Origin: Flavobacterium sp. Root935
GTDB lineage: Bacteria > Bacteroidota > Bacteroidia > Flavobacteriales > Flavobacteriaceae
Direction: 5' to 3'
DNA length: 64,000 nucleotides
Assembly (NCBI RefSeq): GCF_001429295.1
Contig: NZ_LMJL01000012.1
Coordinates: 1,005,581-1,069,580, forward strand
Shown: in pieces, positions 16,897-24,442 of the stretch
How the letters are laid out: every line of letters starts with the position of its first letter
Numbering within the stretch: the first letter of the stretch is position 1
The notes under the pieces: generated by a model
The model's input: only the letters and a program-made list of their open reading frames with translations
Database searches by the model: none
Told to the model about the DNA's origin: nothing
Made by a program: the position numbers and the translations under genes

Positions 16897-18156
16897 TTAA
16901 GAAACGTCTACAGTCGTACGTTCAGCAATTTCTTTATAAGTTCCATTTACCAATTTCTCACGAATTGCTTCGAAAGCAGTTAACGTTTCTTCAATATCAG
17001 CAAGTGTATGAGAAGCTGTCGGAATCATTCTTAACAAAATAATTCCTTTTGGAATAACTGGATAAACAACAATAGAAAGGAAAATACCGTAGTTTTCTCT
17101 TAAATCGTTTACCATTACCATTGCTTCAGGAATACTTCCTTCTAGGTAAACCGGTGTAATACAAGTGTTTGTATCTCCAATATTAAATCCTTTTTCTTTA
17201 AGACCGCTTTGTAATGCATTTACATTTTCCCAAAGTTTATCTTTAATTTCAGAAGAGTTACGCAATAATTCTAAACGTTTCAAAGAACCAAGTGTCTGGA
17301 TCATTGGTAACGCTTTTGCAAACATTTGAGAACGTAAATTGTATTTTAAATAATCAATAACTGTTTTATCAGCCGCTACAAAAGCACCGATATTAGCCAT
17401 AGATTTTGCAAAAGTAGAGAAGTAAACATCAATATCGTCTTGAACTCCCTGCTCCTCACCTGCTCCAGCACCTGTTTTACCAAGTGTACCAAAACCGTGT
17501 GCATCATCTACCAATAAACGGAAATTGTATTTTTGCTTTAAGGCAACAATTTCTTTTAGTTTTCCTTGCTGTCCACGCATTCCAAAAACACCTTCGGTAA
17601 TAAATAAAATACCTCCGCCTGTTTCTTCGGCCATTTTAGTAGCACGCTGCAAGTTTTTCTCCATACTTTCAAGATCATTGTGTTTGTATGTGAAACGCTT
17701 ACCCATGTGCAAACGAACACCATCAATGATACAAGCATGTGAATCAACGTCATAAACAATGATATCATTTTTAGTAACCAAAGCATCAATGATAGAAACC
17801 ATTCCTTGGTAACCAAAATTCAATAAATAAGCAGATTCTTTCATTACAAAAGCAGCCAATTCATTTTCTAATTGTTCGTGATACGTAGTGTGTCCAGACA
17901 TCATACGAGCTCCCATCGGATAAGCCGCACCAAACTGAGCTGCTGCATCTGTATCTGCCTTACGAACTTCTGGATGATTTGCTAGACCTAAATAATCATT
18001 TAAACTCCAGTTTAAAATATTTTTTCCATGAAATGTCATTCTAGGACCCAACTCTCCTTCTAACTTTGGGAAAACATAATAGCCCTCTGCTTGAGAAGCC
18101 CATTTTCCTAAAGGTCCCTTATTGTCCTGAATTCTTTCGAATAAATCTTTTACCAT
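16897..18156 (-). CDS. Alpha-oxoamine synthase, candidate cysteate (serine) acyltransferase
   Basis: A 419-residue PLP enzyme of the serine palmitoyltransferase/KBL/BioF family. The Schiff-base lysine is K251 in YFSTFAKSMANIGAF, His140 in DVDSHAC stacks on the PLP ring and DDAHGFG (217-223) binds the cofactor. The family condenses an acyl-CoA or acyl-ACP with an amino acid with loss of CO2. In F. johnsoniae a member of this family is the cysteate-fatty acyltransferase that begins synthesis of the sulfonolipid capnine and affects gliding motility. The long N-terminal extension (QAEGYYVFPKLEGELGPRMTF, in part) and the A replacing the usual S in the FSKS motif argue against KBL or BioF. Substrate choice between cysteate, serine and glycine cannot be settled from the sequence alone. 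It is a single gene with its own terminator. Confidence 0.8.
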   Translation of the reverse strand: MVKDLFERIQDNKGPLGKWASQAEGYYVFPKLEGELGPRMTFHGKNILNWSLNDYLGLANHPEVRKADTDAAAQFGAAYPMGARMMSGHTTYHEQLENELAAFVMKESAYLLNFGYQGMVSIIDALVTKNDIIVYDVDSHACIIDGVRLHMGKRFTYKHNDLESMEKNLQRATKMAEETGGGILFITEGVFGMRGQQGKLKEIVALKQKYNFRLLVDDAHGFGTLGKTGAGAGEEQGVQDDIDVYFSTFAKSMANIGAFVAADKTVIDYLKYNLRSQMFAKALPMIQTLGSLKRLELLRNSSEIKDKLWENVNALQSGLKEKGFNIGDTNTCITPVYLEGSIPEAMVMVNDLRENYGIFLSIVVYPVIPKGIILLRMIPTASHTLADIEETLTAFEAIREKLVNGTYKEIAERTTVDVS

Positions 18157-18337
18157 AATATAGTGTAGTAATTTTTTTAACTTAATCAGCGAGCAAAAAT
18201 AATCATTATTATTCTAAAATTCAGAGTGTCATTTATTTTTATTTAAAATTTTCTGCGGTAAAATTTTAACAAGATTTAACCTCAAAATCACTTATACAGA
18301 TTTCATAAGAACTAATTCCGTAAAGATTCAGGAATAG

Positions 18338-18862
18338 CTACTCTACAATTAGTACACCTTTCATCATAGCCACATGGCCAGGGAAAGAGCAAATATATTT
18401 GTATGTTCCTTTCTTATCAATTGTAAATTCGATTGTGTCTTCTTCTCCGCCTCCTAACAATTTAGTGTGAGCAATAATCGAAGCTTTTTCAGATTCAGGT
18501 ATATAATCAGTCGCCGCTGCATCATTTGCTTTAAGCGCAAAAGCAGCTTCATCTGTTCCTTCTTTCAATATTACTAAATTATGTCCCATTGCCTCTTTTG
18601 GAATTTTTCCAACATGCTTTAAAGTCAATTTAATTGGTTTTCCGGCAACAGCATGTAATTCATTTGTGTTGAACTGCATTTGGTCATTTCCTTCAATAAT
18701 TAATACATTTTCTTCTGTTGATGTTACTGGTGCCGCTTCTCCTTCTGTTGATGATTCACTTTTTTCAGTCTGGTCAGCTGGAGTTGTTTCTTTTTTTCCA
18801 CAAGAAGTTATTGCTAAAAATCCCATTAGGATCATTATTGAAAATTTTGTTTTTGTATTCAT
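18338..18862 (-). CDS. Azurin-type blue copper lipoprotein
   Basis: A 174-residue electron carrier of the cupredoxin fold. Residues 1-20 form a lipoprotein signal with the lipobox ITSC, Cys21 being the lipidated residue, followed by a Ser/Glu/Thr-rich linker to about residue 50. The azurin domain has the copper ligands His94 (MGHN), Cys158 (YICSFPGH), His163 and Met167, the exact C-x4-H-x3-M spacing of azurins. Anchored in the periplasm, it would pass electrons between cytochromes or to a terminal oxidase. Single gene; no dedicated partner is adjacent. Confidence 0.93.
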   Translation of the reverse strand: MNTKTKFSIMILMGFLAITSCGKKETTPADQTEKSESSTEGEAAPVTSTEENVLIIEGNDQMQFNTNELHAVAGKPIKLTLKHVGKIPKEAMGHNLVILKEGTDEAAFALKANDAAATDYIPESEKASIIAHTKLLGGGEEDTIEFTIDKKGTYKYICSFPGHVAMMKGVLIVE

Positions 18863-19187
18863 TTTAAGATAATTTATAAATGTTATTGTTTGTATTCAAT
18901 ATATTATTCCGAGCGGAATTCTTTTAAAGGTTTATTCTTTTAAAACTAAAGTTCTAATTCTCTGCTCACACTCTTTAAAAGCATGAATTTTTCAATTAAA
19001 ACCAGCACAAATATAGATAGACATAAAACAAAAGACAACCGTATCTTTAATTCATTTTTAACTCTACAAACATTATTTATAATGAAAATAATTAGTGTTA
19101 ATAAAATCACTAATTCATCATTCGATTCTTATAAAAACCAATTTTAATTTTAACTTTGAGAATCCTTAATTTTCTAATATTGAAATA
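18863..19187. other. Divergent intergenic region, azurin / NYN gene
   Basis: About 325 AT-rich bases. A -7 box TAACTTTG at 19151-19158 serves the plus-strand gene. No coding sequence or strong repeat is seen. Confidence 0.5.
19151..19158 (+). promoter_or_regulatory. Candidate -7 box of the NYN gene
   Basis: TAACTTTG matches TAnnTTTG and lies 29 bases before the ATG at 19188; no TTG at the ideal -33 distance. Confidence 0.4.
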
Positions 19188-19970
19188 ATGCCTTTAAGCA
19201 ACTCAAAAGATTTAAAACTGGCTGTTCTTATTGATGCGGACAATGTGCCTTACAGCAATGTAAAAGGTATGATGGAAGAAATCGCAAAGCTGGGAACTCC
19301 AACCACTAAAAGGATTTATGCCGATTGGACAAAACCAAATGCTAACGGGTGGAAAGGTGTTTTATTAGAACATGCCATCACTCCTATTCAGCAATATAGT
19401 TATACAGTTGGTAAAAACTCTTCAGATTCAGCATTGATTATTGATGCTATGGATCTTTTATATTCAGGAAAGTTAGACGGTTTCTGCATTGTTTCGAGTG
19501 ACAGCGATTTTACGCGTCTCGCAATTCGTTTGAGAGAATCCGGCATGAAAGTAATTGGCATTGGCGAAAAGAAAACTCCAAGTTCGTTTATTGTTGCCTG
19601 CGACAGATTTATCTACATTGAAGTTTTGGACGGTGCAATTCAGAAGAAAAAACCAAAAACTCATACTGCTGCCGACACTAAAAAGCCAGTTGAAAAACCA
19701 GCTGAAAAAGCACTCCATAAAGTTGACAAACAAACTATAGAACTTATAGAAGCTACAATCGAAGATCTTGAAGATGATGACGGATGGGCATTTTTAGGAG
19801 ATGTAGGAAACTTGGTTGTGAAGAAAAAACCTGAATTTGACCCTAGAAATTATGGCTACTCTAAGCTTACGCCAATGTTGAAGTCATTAACAGATATTCT
19901 GGAGATTGATGAAAGAGAATCTGACAAAAAAGGAATCAAACACGTTTATGTGCGTTTACGATTCAATTAA
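19188..19970 (+). CDS. NYN-domain protein with C-terminal OST-HTH/LOTUS domain
   Basis: A 260-residue cytoplasmic protein. The N-terminal NYN (PIN-like) domain, residues 8-140, has the acidic metal-binding residues in LAVLIDADNVPYSN, SSDSALIIDAMDLLY and CIVSSDSDFTRLA, as in LabA/MARF1-type RNA endonuclease domains. A charged linker (about 150-185) joins it to a C-terminal OST-HTH/LOTUS domain of about 70 residues (WAFLGDVGNLVVKKKPEFDP and so on), which binds RNA or G-rich structures. This architecture suggests RNA processing or decay. It is monocistronic with its own promoter. Targets are unknown. Confidence 0.88.
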   Translation: MPLSNSKDLKLAVLIDADNVPYSNVKGMMEEIAKLGTPTTKRIYADWTKPNANGWKGVLLEHAITPIQQYSYTVGKNSSDSALIIDAMDLLYSGKLDGFCIVSSDSDFTRLAIRLRESGMKVIGIGEKKTPSSFIVACDRFIYIEVLDGAIQKKKPKTHTAADTKKPVEKPAEKALHKVDKQTIELIEATIEDLEDDDGWAFLGDVGNLVVKKKPEFDPRNYGYSKLTPMLKSLTDILEIDERESDKKGIKHVYVRLRFN

Positions 19971-20007
19971 TTACCCGCATTTATTACATATTTAATTTTT
20001 TAAAAAC

Positions 20008-21522
20008 ATGAGAAAGAAATTCTTTATTTACGGATTCTTATTGTTTCTAATTGTTGCAGCAATTTACCATTATACCGGACGAGGTTATTTACTCGTTTTT
20101 ATTATTCCTGCTTTATTGATTATTGGAGCCTACAACGCTTCTCAAAAAAAACATGCTATTTTAAGGAACTTCCCTGTTCTGGGTTATTTTAGATATTTAT
20201 TTGAAATGATTGCACCAGAGATTCAGCAGTATTTTATTGAAAGATCTACAGACGGAAAACCTTTCTCTAGAAATCAGCGCTCTTTAGTGTATCAAAGAGC
20301 TAAAAATATTGATTCTAGCACTCCTTTTGGAACGCAGTTAAACTTAAATACTGAGAACTACGAAGGAATCAAACATTCTATTTTCCCAGCACAAGTAAAC
20401 GAAGAATTACCTCGAGTATTAGTTGGTGGAAAAGATTGCAAACAGCCTTATTCGGCTTCTTTATTTAATGTTTCTGCTATGAGTTTTGGTTCTTTGAGCG
20501 AACATGCAGTTCGTGCCATAAATATTGGTGCTAAAAAAGGAAATTTCTACCAAAATACCGGTGAAGGCGGATTAACAGAATTTCATCTTGCAGGCGGCGG
20601 CGATATTACCTGGCAGATTGGTACTGGTTATTTTGGATGCCGTGATGCAGAAGGAAATTTTAGTCCTGAAAAATTTTCAGAAAAAGCAAATCTTCCGAAT
20701 GTAAAAATGATCGAAATTAAACTTTCGCAAGGTGCAAAACCAGGTCACGGAGGTGTTCTTCCTGCTGCTAAAAACACCGAACAAATTGCTAATATTAGAG
20801 GTGTTGTACCGCATACCATGATTCTATCGCCTCCAGGTCATCATGCTTTTTCTGATGCAAAAGGATTAATTCATTTCATCAAACAATTACGTGATTTATC
20901 TAATGGAAAACCAATCGGATTTAAATTATGTATTGGAAACACAGCTGAGTTTGAAGCCATCTGCCAAGAAATGATTGCAGAAGATATTTACCCAGATTTT
21001 ATCACAGTAGATGGTGCAGAAGGCGGAACCGGCGCTGCGCCTCTTGAATTTGCTGATGGAGTTGGAATGCCTTTTGAACCAGCATTAATTTTCGTGAACA
21101 AAACTCTGGTTCGTTTAGGAATTCGTGATAAAATGCGAATTATTGGTAGCGGAAAAATAATCTCTGGTTATTCTATTCTACATGCCGTAGCACTTGGAGC
21201 AGATATGTGTAACAGCGCCAGAGGATTTATGTTTTCTTTGGGCTGTATTCAGGCTTTACGCTGCCATAATAATGAATGCCCAACTGGAGTGGCAACTCAA
21301 AACAAAATGCTGATGAAAGGTTTGGTTGTGACGGATAAATCTGAGCGTGTATATCATTTCCATAAAAATACACTGCACTCTGCAAATGAACTTTTAGCAG
21401 CAGCAGGAAAGAAAAGTTTCGCCGATGTGGACATTAATATTTTTATGCGCGGTGACGAATTTGCTAGTTTATCCGATATGTATTTCCCGGATAATTTGAA
21501 AAACGTTACGCAATTCTCATAA
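20008..21522 (+). CDS. FMN-binding glutamate synthase-family protein
   Basis: A 504-residue protein with one or two N-terminal membrane segments (residues 5-45, FIYGFLLFLIVAAIYHY) followed by the FMN/Fe-S domain of glutamate synthase large subunits: MSFGSLSEHAVRAINIGAKK, NTGEGGLTEFHLAGGGDITWQ, GAKPGHGGVLPAAK, SPPGHHAFSD, TVDGAEGGTGAAP and the C-terminal CHNNECPTGVATQ, where cysteines in FSLGCIQALRCHNNECP match the 3Fe-4S ligands. The glutaminase domain is missing, so it is not a classical GOGAT. Stand-alone proteins of this kind are widespread, with uncertain substrate; they may act as membrane-tethered oxidoreductases. Terminated by a hairpin at 21528. Confidence 0.9.
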   Translation: MRKKFFIYGFLLFLIVAAIYHYTGRGYLLVFIIPALLIIGAYNASQKKHAILRNFPVLGYFRYLFEMIAPEIQQYFIERSTDGKPFSRNQRSLVYQRAKNIDSSTPFGTQLNLNTENYEGIKHSIFPAQVNEELPRVLVGGKDCKQPYSASLFNVSAMSFGSLSEHAVRAINIGAKKGNFYQNTGEGGLTEFHLAGGGDITWQIGTGYFGCRDAEGNFSPEKFSEKANLPNVKMIEIKLSQGAKPGHGGVLPAAKNTEQIANIRGVVPHTMILSPPGHHAFSDAKGLIHFIKQLRDLSNGKPIGFKLCIGNTAEFEAICQEMIAEDIYPDFITVDGAEGGTGAAPLEFADGVGMPFEPALIFVNKTLVRLGIRDKMRIIGSGKIISGYSILHAVALGADMCNSARGFMFSLGCIQALRCHNNECPTGVATQNKMLMKGLVVTDKSERVYHFHKNTLHSANELLAAAGKKSFADVDINIFMRGDEFASLSDMYFPDNLKNVTQFS

Positions 21523-21527
21523 ATAAC

Positions 21528-21562
21528 AAAGCCTCTTTAAAATACTAAAGAGGCTTTTTTTA
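21528..21562. terminator. Bidirectional terminator
   Basis: A perfect 12-bp stem, AAAGCCTCTTTA (21528-21539) with TAAAGAGGCTTT (21546-21557), then more T. It serves the flavoenzyme on the plus strand and the lipoprotein at 21578-22009 on the minus strand. Confidence 0.85.
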
Positions 21563-21577
21563 ATTCCATTATTTAAA

Positions 21578-22009
21578 TTACAATTTTGCAGTTTCTTTAC
21601 TTGGTTCTGCGGTTCCTTCTAATACCGCTAATTCTTGTTTGTCTACTACTTGCTGCGCCAAAATAGCATTATTATAAGCTAGGAAATAAACATCAAAAGA
21701 TACTCCTTCATTAACTAACTCAGTAGAAATCTGGTCATTTTTAATCATTTCTTTTAATAAATCAGGAAATGATTCTTTGTAGGCAATTCTGTTGGCATCC
21801 GTCTCTTCTAAATTCGTTTCAATTCTAATTTCGATTTTGTTGTCATTCAAAAAAGCTTTTGCTGTTGTACTTGTAATTCCGTTTCCTTTTATAGAAGAAG
21901 AATTATTATAAGTACTTACATGTTCCTGAATTTTTTGCTTGGTGTTTTTACAGCTAACTAAAAACAATGCAAAAGAGAGCACGAATGCGATTTGGGTAAT
22001 TTTTTTCAT
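21578..22009 (-). CDS. Small lipoprotein, paralogue of the next gene
   Basis: A 143-residue lipoprotein with signal MKKITQIAFVLSFALFLVSC and Cys20 as lipidation site. The mature start KNTKQKIQEHVSTYN, the core FLNDNKIEIRIETNLEE and VSFDVYFLAYNNAILAQQVV are shared with the neighbour at 22264-22665 (there KNTKQKLQEYVTEYN, YLNDNKIELRFETDLEQ, VQFDVYFLANDNTVLGKEIL). It has a longer C-terminal tail than its partner. No catalytic motif. The two genes are tandem duplicates, each with its own downstream hairpin. Function unknown. Confidence 0.72.
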   Translation of the reverse strand: MKKITQIAFVLSFALFLVSCKNTKQKIQEHVSTYNNSSSIKGNGITSTTAKAFLNDNKIEIRIETNLEETDANRIAYKESFPDLLKEMIKNDQISTELVNEGVSFDVYFLAYNNAILAQQVVDKQELAVLEGTAEPSKETAKL

Positions 22010-22190
22010 AAATTATTGGTTTTATAGTTATTTTTTAACTCAAACATAATTAATTTATGATACAAAAACAATGTTTTATCAACAAAATACAATAGATAAT
22101 TAATTGAATACAAATTGATTATCCTTTAAAAACAAAAAAAAATGTAAGAATTCAAAAAGCTGTTTTTTGCTTTATTTGAAGTCTAATCAT

Positions 22191-22230
22191 AAAAAAGTCT
22201 CTTTAAATAACAAATTAAAGAGACTTTTTT
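22191..22230 (-). terminator. Terminator after the second lipoprotein gene
   Basis: A perfect 16-bp stem, AAAAAAGTCTCTTTAA (22191-22206) with TTAAAGAGACTTTTTT (22215-22230). It is the counterpart of the 21528 hairpin with one C-G pair replaced by T-A. Confidence 0.85.
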
Positions 22231-22263
22231 ATGTAGGAATTTAAACTTTTTAAAGTACTGTTT

Positions 22264-22665
22264 TTACTTCAAAAAATATTTAAGAGATTCGCCATTTAAG
22301 ATTTCTTTTCCCAGAACCGTGTTGTCATTGGCTAAAAAGTAAACATCAAACTGAACTCCTTCTTCAATCAATTGTCTCGGAATCTGATCTTTGGCAATAA
22401 GTTTCTTTATTAATTTCACAAAAGCGATTCCTGTAGCTAATTTGTTTGCCTCATTTTGTTCTAAGTCGGTTTCAAAACGCAGTTCAATTTTATTATCGTT
22501 TAGGTAACCTCGGGCTGTTGTTAATGTTACATGGTCGGCTCTAAAGCTTGGCGCAGTTTTATTATATTCCGTAACATATTCCTGAAGTTTTTGTTTGGTA
22601 TTTTTACAGCTGGCAAGCATCAATACCATCATTATTGCAAATACAATTGGGCTTATTTTCTTCAT
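22264..22665 (-). CDS. Small lipoprotein, paralogue of the previous gene
   Basis: A 133-residue lipoprotein (MKKISPIVFAIMMVLMLASC, Cys20). It shares most of its length with the 21578-22009 product, ending soon after VYFLANDNTVLGKEIL. It starts 6 bases after the stop of the GH88 gene on the same strand, so the two are probably cotranscribed. No known domain is recognised. Confidence 0.72.
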   Translation of the reverse strand: MKKISPIVFAIMMVLMLASCKNTKQKLQEYVTEYNKTAPSFRADHVTLTTARGYLNDNKIELRFETDLEQNEANKLATGIAFVKLIKKLIAKDQIPRQLIEEGVQFDVYFLANDNTVLGKEILNGESLKYFLK

Positions 22666-22671
22666 GATATT

Positions 22672-23850
22672 TTATTTTAGTTTTTGAAGTCTTAATAATG
22701 CCTCAAGATAGTAATAATCTGCGTAATTTATAGAACAATCTATTTCACTTCCTGCAGGTTTATGACCTGTTGAATGCAATAAAAATGCTGAATTAACATC
22801 ATGGCTTTGATAATGCTCTGAGAGTGAAACAATCATCTTTTTGGCTTTTGCCAAATACTCTATTTTCAAATTTTTATCTTTTGTATAAGAACTCAACTCC
22901 AAAAGCGCCGAAGAAACAATCGCTGCCGCAGAAGCATCTCTAGGTTCGTTAGGAATATTGGGCGTATTGAAATCCCAGTACGGAATTAAATCTTCTGTTG
23001 TTAATTTATCCAAATAAACACGAGCTAATTTATGTGCGAAATCTAAAAATTTAGGATCTTTAGTTTCTCTATAAGTCATTGTAAATCCATAGATTGCCCA
23101 AGCCTGTCCGCGCGCCCACATACTGTCATCGCTGTAACCTTGAGCCGTTCTGCCTTTGATCTTTTTCCCAGTTTCAAAATCATAAATTACAACATGATAA
23201 GAAGTATTGTCTGGCCTAAAATGATTTGCCATTGTAGTTTCTGCGTGTTTAACGGCAATATCATAAAGTTTTTTGTTTCCTCCATTTTTTGAAGCCCAAA
23301 ACAGAAGTTCCAAATTCATCATATTATCAATGATCGTATTATGACCTCCCATTTTATTATGCGGCCAAGATTGGATTGTTCCCACTTTCGGATTAAAAAG
23401 TGTTGCCAGCGTATCTGCTGTTTTCAGTATAATTTGTTTGTACTCTGGATTTTTAGTCAATCGATATCCGTTTCCAAAACTATTAAAAACCTGAAAACCT
23501 AAATCATGGTCATTTGCTTTGCTTACAGATAAAGGCGTTAAAAAACGGGTGAATTTGTCGGCTTCTTTTTCCCATTTTTTGTCTTTTGTCGCTTCATACA
23601 AAAACCATAATTCGCCAGGCCAAAATCCGCTTGTCCAGTCTTTATAGTCAACAAATTTCCAATCTTTACTTCCGTTAGGAACTGTTCTCGGAGAAGTCCC
23701 GTCATTCGGAATCACTTTTAAAGTTTTAGAAGCCTGTGCTGCACAATATTCTAATTGCTTTTGAATATTAAATGATTTGTCTTTTTGAGAATAGCTTAGA
23801 TTTCCGAAAAGAAATAAAGATAAAATCATGGGAAAAAATTTTGAATTCAT
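22672..23850 (-). CDS. Glycoside hydrolase family 88 (unsaturated uronyl hydrolase)
   Basis: A 392-residue exported enzyme with a signal peptide (MILSLFLFGNLSYSQKDK). It is an alpha/alpha-barrel hydrolase of GH88, which removes unsaturated uronic acids left by polysaccharide lyases by a hydration mechanism. The two catalytic-region Asp motifs are NDHDLGF (Asp116) and TIIDNMMNL (Asp175), and the sequence keeps WARGQAWAIYG and SEIDCSINYADYYYLEAL. No polysaccharide lyase or SusCD pair is adjacent, so the substrate (glycosaminoglycan, ulvan or pectin fragments) is open. A small lipoprotein follows 6 bases downstream. Confidence 0.92.
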   Translation of the reverse strand: MNSKFFPMILSLFLFGNLSYSQKDKSFNIQKQLEYCAAQASKTLKVIPNDGTSPRTVPNGSKDWKFVDYKDWTSGFWPGELWFLYEATKDKKWEKEADKFTRFLTPLSVSKANDHDLGFQVFNSFGNGYRLTKNPEYKQIILKTADTLATLFNPKVGTIQSWPHNKMGGHNTIIDNMMNLELLFWASKNGGNKKLYDIAVKHAETTMANHFRPDNTSYHVVIYDFETGKKIKGRTAQGYSDDSMWARGQAWAIYGFTMTYRETKDPKFLDFAHKLARVYLDKLTTEDLIPYWDFNTPNIPNEPRDASAAAIVSSALLELSSYTKDKNLKIEYLAKAKKMIVSLSEHYQSHDVNSAFLLHSTGHKPAGSEIDCSINYADYYYLEALLRLQKLK

Positions 23851-23960
23851 GTGGCTATTTTTGATAGTAAATTAATTGAACTGATAAATTTATGAAATAA
23901 AGTCAATCAATTGAGGATTTGTATTTTTCGTTCCCTAAAAACGTACTTTAAGTCCACTTC

Positions 23961-24002
23961 TTTTCTCTTTTTCAAAGTTTAAAAACTTTGAAAAAGAGAA
24001 AA
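23961..24002. promoter_or_regulatory. Perfect 20-bp inverted repeat in a divergent promoter region
   Basis: The left arm at 23961-23980 starts TTTTCTCTTT and the right arm at 23983-24002 is its exact complement, with only two bases (AA) between them. It lies between the divergent GH88 gene and the DUF2809 gene, where no terminator is needed. Confidence 0.7.
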
Positions 24003-24013
24003 TCTTCAATATC

Positions 24014-24041
24014 TTGAAATAAAAGATTTAGTATAAATTTG
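24014..24041 (+). promoter_or_regulatory. Promoter of the DUF2809 gene
   Basis: TTG (24014-24016), a 17-base spacer and TAAATTTG (24034-24041) fit the Bacteroidota promoter. The start codon is 24 bases further on. Confidence 0.5.
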
Positions 24042-24064
24042 CTCCTAACTAAACATTACTAAAC

Positions 24065-24442
24065 TTGAAATCCAGAGTCTATTACTTCATTATTTTCCTC
24101 AGCATTATTTTCCTTGGAATCCTTTCCAGAAAAATCTCTTTTATTCCCTTATGGATTGGCGATTTTTTGTATGCAGTTATGATTTACTTTTTGGTTCGAA
24201 TTTTTCTTCCACTTAAAAAGGCTTTTTTAATTGCTTTACTTTCTCTCCTAATTTGTTACAGCATTGAGTTTCTACAATTGTATCAAGCAGAATGTATTGT
24301 TGAACTTAGAAAGACACTTTTTGGAAGGTATGTTTTAGGTCAGGGATTTTTATGGTCGGATATTCTTGCTTATACTTTCGGAATTGCTGTCGCTTCTCTC
24401 ATCGAAAAAAATAGTTTTAAATTATATCAGTCAAAAGTCTGA
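24065..24442 (+). CDS. DUF2809 family membrane protein
   Basis: A 125-residue protein with four hydrophobic segments (FIIFLSIIFLGILSR, IGDFLYAVMIYFLVRIF, AFLIALLSLLICYSIEFLQL and the last near residues 98-112). The phrases WIGDFLYAVMIYFLVR and SIEFLQLYQ fit DUF2809. The start is TTG at 24065, preceded by a promoter; the next ATG would remove the first two helices. Its 3' end overlaps the convergent ABC-transporter gene by 16 bases. Function unknown. Confidence 0.75.
   Translation: MKSRVYYFIIFLSIIFLGILSRKISFIPLWIGDFLYAVMIYFLVRIFLPLKKAFLIALLSLLICYSIEFLQLYQAECIVELRKTLFGRYVLGQGFLWSDILAYTFGIAVASLIEKNSFKLYQSKV

Noticed and set aside
20008..21522. Classical glutamate synthase (gltB)
   Set aside because: The glutaminase domain and the C-terminal beta-helix domain are absent and a membrane anchor is present.
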